From: Cohnella fermenti
Lineage (GTDB): Bacteria > Bacillota > Bacilli > Paenibacillales > Paenibacillaceae
DNA length: 64,000 nt
Direction: 5' to 3'
NCBI RefSeq assembly: GCF_004801405.1
Contig: NZ_SSOB01000043.1
Span: 1 to 64,000 of the forward strand
A program made the translations under genes and the position numbers. Below, piece by piece: positions 59,941-64,000 of this stretch (its first letter is position 1; every line of letters begins with the position of its first letter). The notes beneath the pieces are model-generated. The model did not search any database and was not told the origin of the DNA. It worked only from the letters and a program-made list of their open reading frames with translations.

Positions 59941-59978
59941 AAGGCTCTTCGGCGAGGTACTGTTCGCTGAAGAGCCTT
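59941..59978. terminator. hairpin after the PHP gene
   Basis: AAGGCTCTTC pairs with GAAGAGCCTT and an inner GGCGA/TCGCT stem (one mismatch) extends it. No T-tract follows on the + strand; on the - strand CTTTTCTCG follows. Confidence 0.55.
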
Positions 59979-60037
59979 GCGGCACTTGTGGGGCGGCGGG
60001 GAGTGCAGGGCGAAGCTTTGAACAAATCGGAGGACCC

Positions 60038-60181
60038 GCTCGATGTCGCCGCCCGATGCTATGAGTGCCGCTGCTCGAAACTACCAATGTCGCCAAAGTA
60101 TCCGAAACCGCTCGATGTCGCCGCCTGGTGCTGTGAGTGGTGCCGCCCGAAACTACTAATGCCGTTAAAGTATCCGAAACC
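60038..60181. repeat. 72-bp direct repeat, two copies
   Basis: Units at 60038-60109 and 60110-60181 share GCTCGATGTCGCCGCC at the start and AAAGTATCCGAAACC at the end with several changes between. A partial third unit (CGAAACTATCAATGTCGCCAA) follows. Confidence 0.8.
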
Positions 60182-60278
60182 CGAAACTATCAATGTCGCC
60201 AATATCGTCGCTCCAAGCTGCCAACTCCCGCTGAAGTCCGCCTGATGCCGTCAATGCCGCCGAAGCCGCCGGACATCA

Positions 60279-60464
60279 GCAATTTATGTGAAAATTCACA
60301 TTGGCGCAGCGCGATAATAGGTACTTTGATCGATTTTATGCGAAAAATCACATTCATAGAGGAATTCCCGGCTCGAAATCTCGTATATATGCGAAAAACC
60401 ACATAAAATGCCTCGATTCCCTCCAATCCAAGCCGATGAATGTGAAAAATCATATAAAATTGCG
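60279..60464 (+). repeat. four-palindrome 51-52 bp phased element, copy F
   Basis: Cores with A-tracts at 60291, 60343, 60394 and 60445 (52, 51 and 51 bp). The start GCAATTTATGTGA is mirrored by the end TCATATAAAATTGC, giving clear terminal inverted repeats. The third module is nearly identical to that of copy C. Confidence 0.88.
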
Positions 60465-60727
60465 ATAGGCGCGTGGAGGCACCACGATGAGTCGCTATTA
60501 CTCAAGTGCGGGCGTCCGAGCGGGCATGGTGGGCGCAGATGAGTCACCATGTTCCTAGAATAAGACCCAACCGAAGCGGCGATAGGCGCGTGGAGGGTAC
60601 ATCATGGTCGAGATCTGCTGCTAACATTCCCCATGTCTCGCGTCTCGTTCCCCGTGTCTCGTATCCCGTTGCGCTTTCCCGGTTTTTCGTTTCGCGTTCG
60701 GCCGCTTGCCCGTTTGGCGCTTGGCGT
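60462..60727. repeat. 18-bp duplication in otherwise featureless DNA
   Basis: GCGATAGGCGCGTGGAGG occurs at 60462-60479, at the right edge of element F, and again at 60579-60596. The rest to 60727 is CGTGTCTCG-like low-complexity sequence; no gene is visible. Confidence 0.7.
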
Positions 60728-62479
60728 CTACGGCTGCTTCACGACGGAAGGGAGCGCCCGCACCGCTTCTTCGTCCGGAGTGACGTACAGCGTCTTCTGC
60801 CCCTCGTAGATGACGAAGCCGGGCTTCGCTCCGTTCGGCTTGCGAACGAGGCGGATCTTCGTGTAGTCGACGGGCACGCCGCTCGACTCCTTCGCCTTGC
60901 TGAAGTAAGCGGCGAGCATCGCCGCCTCGCGCAGCGTCTCGTCCCCGTAGCCGGTGCCGCGGATGAGCACGTGCGAACCCGGAATGTCCTTCGTGTGCAG
61001 CCAGGTGTCGTTCGACTGGCCGAGCCGGTTCGTCACGTAGTCGTTCTGCGTGTTGTTCTTGCCGACGTAGATCGGCACGCCTTCGCTCGACGTGTAGCAG
61101 AGCAGGAACGGCCGGTCGTTGCGCTTCTTCTTGGCGCCCTTGCGCGAGCTGCGGAAGCGCAGGTACCCTTGCTCCATCAGCTCCTCGCGGATCTCCTCGA
61201 TATCGGAAGGCGTCGCGGTCTGCAGCCCCTGGAGCACCGACTCGAGGTAGCGGATCTCCTCGCGCGTCGCTTCGATCTGCTCGCCGACGATCTGGCGGCT
61301 GTTCTTCAGCTTGCCATACTTGCGGAAGTAGCGCTGCAGGTTCTCGTTGGGCGCCAGCAGAGGATCGAGCGGAATGGCAAGCTGCGGCTGGTCGTCCTCG
61401 TAGTAGTCGGTAACCTCCACGCTCTTGTCCCCGCGCCGGATCAGGTGCAGATGCGCGGTCAGCAGCTCTCCGTACTTGCGGTACTTGTCCGCCTCATCGG
61501 CCTCGAGCAGCGTCTCCGCAAGCTTCTCGAGCTTCTTCTCGTTCTTGACCGTCTCGTTGTGAAGCATCCGGGCGAGGTCGGTTGTCCGCTGCCGGACGAG
61601 ATCCCGCTCGGCCTTGTCTCCATAGTAGGCGTCCAAGCATTCGTGAATCGAGCCGAACGCCGTCTCTTTGCCTTGCAGATGCGTCAGACGGATGACGGAG
61701 AAGCTCGTCTTGCCGTCCGGCGTCTCGACGATCGCAGGCTCGTAGCGCTGCTCGCGGAAGTCGGCCATCACCCCGTGGAAAATCCCCCAGAGAAGAGCCG
61801 AAGAGCCGCCTGCACGATACGCCAGCTCCTTCGCGAGCAGCGGACTGATGCCGGTGAACGAGGCGACAAGCGCTTGCTCCAACGCGCGGGGAGCAAGCGC
61901 CTCTGAATCCCCCGAATTCGCGCCGGCAATCGCCGCCGCGAATTCCGCCTCGGTCGCCGCAAGCGGGTCGCTCTTGCCTTGGGCGGGGGGCGCCACATAC
62001 GTCACGCCCGGCAGAACGACCCGGTGGCTGCTGATCGCCGGCGTGACGTGGCGGATGCCGTCGTGGATCGTTCCGGTATTCGGATCGTGCAGGATGAGGT
62101 TGCTGTGGCGGCCCATAATCTCCAGCGTCAGCCGCTTGATCGACAGGTCGCCGAGCTCGTCGCGGTGGCGGATGTCCAGCTCGACCACGCGCTCGAGGCC
62201 GTCCTGGCGAATCTGCTCGATAATGCCGCCTTCGCAGTGCTTGCGCAGCAGCATGCAGAACATGGGCGGCTCCTGCGGATTCTCCCACGTCTGTTCCGTG
62301 AAGTGGATGCGGGGCATCGACGGATGGGCCGACAGCAGCAGCCGCTTGCCGAAGCCTTGGCCTCTCAGATGAAGCATGATCTCATTCTCGGTGGGCTGAT
62401 AAATCTTATGAATGCGCGCGCCGGCCAGAGCTTGCAGCTCGTGGGTCAAGGCGCGGGTAACGAAGCCGTCCAGCGACAT
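60728..62479 (-). CDS. rqcH: Rqc2 homolog RqcH (NFACT family)
   Basis: Ribosome quality-control factor that recruits tRNA-Ala to stalled 50S subunits and adds Ala tails. 583 residues: NFACT-N domain (MSLDGFVTRALTHELQALAGARIHKIYQP, RIHFTE), a middle helical hairpin region, a coiled coil (about 290-410) and the C-terminal NFACT-R domain with GKNNTQNDYVTNRLGQSNDTWLHTKDIPGSHVLIR. These features match B. subtilis YloA/RqcH; older names include fibronectin-binding protein. GGGAG precedes ATG 62479. It is divergent from the Ca2+-ATPase gene, its neighbour in B. subtilis too (yloA-yloB). Confidence 0.92.
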   Translation of the reverse strand: MSLDGFVTRALTHELQALAGARIHKIYQPTENEIMLHLRGQGFGKRLLLSAHPSMPRIHFTEQTWENPQEPPMFCMLLRKHCEGGIIEQIRQDGLERVVELDIRHRDELGDLSIKRLTLEIMGRHSNLILHDPNTGTIHDGIRHVTPAISSHRVVLPGVTYVAPPAQGKSDPLAATEAEFAAAIAGANSGDSEALAPRALEQALVASFTGISPLLAKELAYRAGGSSALLWGIFHGVMADFREQRYEPAIVETPDGKTSFSVIRLTHLQGKETAFGSIHECLDAYYGDKAERDLVRQRTTDLARMLHNETVKNEKKLEKLAETLLEADEADKYRKYGELLTAHLHLIRRGDKSVEVTDYYEDDQPQLAIPLDPLLAPNENLQRYFRKYGKLKNSRQIVGEQIEATREEIRYLESVLQGLQTATPSDIEEIREELMEQGYLRFRSSRKGAKKKRNDRPFLLCYTSSEGVPIYVGKNNTQNDYVTNRLGQSNDTWLHTKDIPGSHVLIRGTGYGDETLREAAMLAAYFSKAKESSGVPVDYTKIRLVRKPNGAKPGFVIYEGQKTLYVTPDEEAVRALPSVVKQP

Positions 62480-62690
62480 ATGGCACTACTCCCGGTCGTA
62501 AGTCGTAATCGGTTCTTGACGGATGGAGTCCGTCCAATTCGTCGAATCCGTTCTCCTATATTGCCACAGTTGGCGCCAAAGGGAAAGTGCGGCGCTTCGC
62601 GTGATATTTCCCTGCTTGTCTGAATAGACATAGGGATGAACGGCTGTCCAGGCATCCTGGGCAGCGGATTCGCGGGAGGGGATGACCGTC

Positions 62691-64000
62691 GTGGAAGCGA
62701 AGGCTTGGCACCAGCTTAACGAGAATGAATTGGCGCAGAAGCTTGGCACGGACGCAAGGAAGGGGCTGTCGCCCGAGGACGCGGCCGCGCGGCTGCAGAG
62801 CTGCGGGCTTAACGAACTGGCGGAGAAGCAAGGAGAATCGCCTCTGAAGCTGCTGCTGAACCAGTTCAAGGACTTTATGGTGCTTGTGCTGGCGGGGGCG
62901 ACCATCATCTCCGGCCTGCTCGGCGAGATGCTCGATGCGCTTACGATCATCGCGATCATCGTGCTGAACGGGGTGCTCGGGTTCTATCAGGAGTATCGGG
63001 CGGAGCGCTCCCTGAAGGCGCTCAAGGCGCTGTCGGCGCCAAGCGCGAAGGTGATCCGCGGCGGCTCGCTGGAGATCGTGCCGGCAAGCCATCTCGTGCC
63101 GGGCGATCTGGTCGCGCTCGAGAGCGGGGACCGGGTTCCGGCGGACCTGCGGCTGATCGAGTGCAACCATTGCACGATCGAGGAAGCGGCGCTGACCGGC
63201 GAATCCGTGCCCGTGGCGAAGGTTGCGGGCGCGCTCTCGGCGGCGGAGCTGCCGCTGGGCGATCGCAAGAACTGCGGCTACCTCGGGACGATGGTGACGC
63301 GGGGGACCGCGAAGGGCGTCGTCACGATGACGGGCATGGAGACGGAGATGGGCAAGATCGCCGATCTGATCCAGCAGACGGAGGAGGCGGAGACCCCTCT
63401 TCAGAAGAGGCTGGAGCAATTGGGCAAAATTCTCATCGGATTGGCGCTCGCCCTCACGGTCGTCGTCGTGCTCGCCGGGATTCTGCACGGTCAGCCGCTC
63501 TACGGCATGTTCCTCGCGGGGGTGAGTCTGGCGGTGGCGGCCATTCCCGAAGGGCTTCCCGCCATCGTCACGATCGCTCTCGCCCTCGGCGTCCAGCGGA
63601 TGATCAAGCGCCGGGCCATCGTGCGCAAGCTGCCTTCCGTCGAGACGCTCGGCTGCGCGTCCGTCATCTGCTCGGACAAGACGGGGACGCTGACGCAGAA
63701 CAAGATGACCGTCACGAGGCTGTGGATGGGCGGCCGCACCGTAGAGGTGAGCGGCGAAGGCTACGAGCCGAGCGGGCAATTTCTCGAGCAGGGCCGCCCG
63801 GTGGACGGCAAGGGAGACTCCGCCCTCAAGCGGCTGACGCAGGTGGCGGCGCTCTGCAACAACGCCGAGCTGCAGGAGCAGCAAGCGTCCGACGAGCCGC
63901 GCCGCCGCAAGCCGGCGAAGGAAGAGGAGCAGGTTCTTCCTTCCCGGTGGGACGTGAAGGGCGACCCGACCGAAGGGGCGCTGCTTGTGCTCGCGGCGAA
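62691..64000 (+). CDS. P-type Ca2+-ATPase (type IIA), 5' part
   Basis: About 436 codons up to the window edge with no stop. The product shows the cation ATPase N-terminal domain ([14 protein letters not shown]), the first helices, the actuator motif [14 protein letters not shown], helix 4 with [19 protein letters not shown], and the phosphorylation motif [13 protein letters not shown]; near the edge the [10 protein letters not shown] nucleotide-domain motif is reached. It resembles B. subtilis YloB, which pumps Ca2+. GTG 62691 is preferred, 11 bases after GGAGG; ATG 62682 touches that site. Confidence 0.92.
   Translation, partial: MEAKAWHQLNENELAQKLGTDARKGLSPEDAAARLQSCGLNELAEKQGESPLKLLLNQFKDFMVLVLAGATIISGLLGEMLDALTIIAIIVLNGVLGFYQEYRAERSLKALKALSAPSAKVIRGGSLEIVPASHLVPGDLVALESGDRVPADLRLIECNHCTIEEAALTGESVPVAKVAGALSAAELPLGDRKNCGYLGTMVTRGTAKGVVTMTGMETEMGKIADLIQQTEEAETPLQKRLEQLGKILIGLALALTVVVVLAGILHGQPLYGMFLAGVSLAVAAIPEGLPAIVTIALALGVQRMIKRRAIVRKLPSVETLGCASVICSDKTGTLTQNKMTVTRLWMGGRTVEVSGEGYEPSGQFLEQGRPVDGKGDSALKRLTQVAALCNNAELQEQQASDEPRRRKPAKEEEQVLPSRWDVKGDPTEGALLVLAA

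Noticed and set aside
1-64000. tRNA, rRNA, prophage, transposase or restriction/defence genes
   Set aside because: Looked for by eye on both strands; none had recognisable sequence in this window.

Overview
The window looks like a chromosome segment of a high-GC, low-copy-repeat-rich Firmicute of the Paenibacillaceae type (Cohnella/Paenibacillus-like). The evidence is the set of Bacillales proteins recognisable by sequence (SpeA, CcpA, AcuA/AcuC/AcsA, YtxJ, YlaN-FtsW, YlbF-YlbG, YugN, FloT, RqcH next to a Ca2+-ATPase), strong Shine-Dalgarno sequences of the GGAGG type, frequent TTG/GTG starts and GC-rich codon use. No rRNA, tRNA, CRISPR array, prophage or transposase gene was seen, so it reads as ordinary core chromosome with unusual intergenic DNA.

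Layout. 1-9.3 kb: DUF1885-like protein, arginine decarboxylase SpeA, an MFS exporter, an RND exporter, a DUF1054 protein, and a TetR regulator divergent from an SDR oxidoreductase with a palindromic operator between them. 9.3-16.9 kb: an orphan conserved gene, a GDSL hydrolase, 6-phosphogluconate dehydrogenase, shikimate kinase and a divergent EPSP synthase, a CoA-binding protein and a methyltransferase. 16.9-24.8 kb: a GlcNAc/glucose-type PTS IICBA overlapping enzyme I, a DJ-1/PfpI protein, bacilliredoxin YtxJ (apparent CTG start), CcpA and MTA/SAH nucleosidase. 24.9-28.7 kb: acuC-acuA divergent from acsA, i.e. acetyl-CoA synthetase with its acetylase and deacetylase. 29.5-41.6 kb: a class A PBP with fibronectin-III domains, NfeD-like/flotillin operon behind a sigma-W-type promoter, ribosomal protein S4 with a long leader, a GGDEF protein, a lipoprotein, an M29 aminopeptidase, an HPr-like protein that lacks the catalytic His, a DedA protein and YlaN. 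42-51.8 kb: Ca2+/H+ antiporter, Asp23 protein, FtsW, YugN, M20 amidohydrolase, CBS protein, an XPB-type helicase with a separate accessory protein, YlbF-YlbG. 53-64 kb: response regulator and large hybrid kinase, an unknown protein, LysR regulator and PHP phosphoesterase, RqcH, and the 5' part of a Ca2+-ATPase.

Functional links: several genes belong to carbon-source control (PTS, enzyme I, CcpA, the Ser46-type HPr-like protein, acu/acs with a cre-like site). Envelope functions (PBP, FtsW, flotillin, DedA, two exporters) are the other theme.

The most unusual feature is a family of intergenic elements present at six loci (about 9.3, 20.9, 29.3, 41.8, 52.1 and 60.3 kb, spaced roughly every 8-12 kb). 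Each contains four short palindromes of the ATGTGA-AAAA-TCACAT kind, set 51-52 bp apart in nearly every case. Four copies run in one orientation and two in the other; none lies between divergent genes, and each is accompanied by unrelated simple tandem repeats. I do not recognise this element as a described family; it is the best candidate here for something new.
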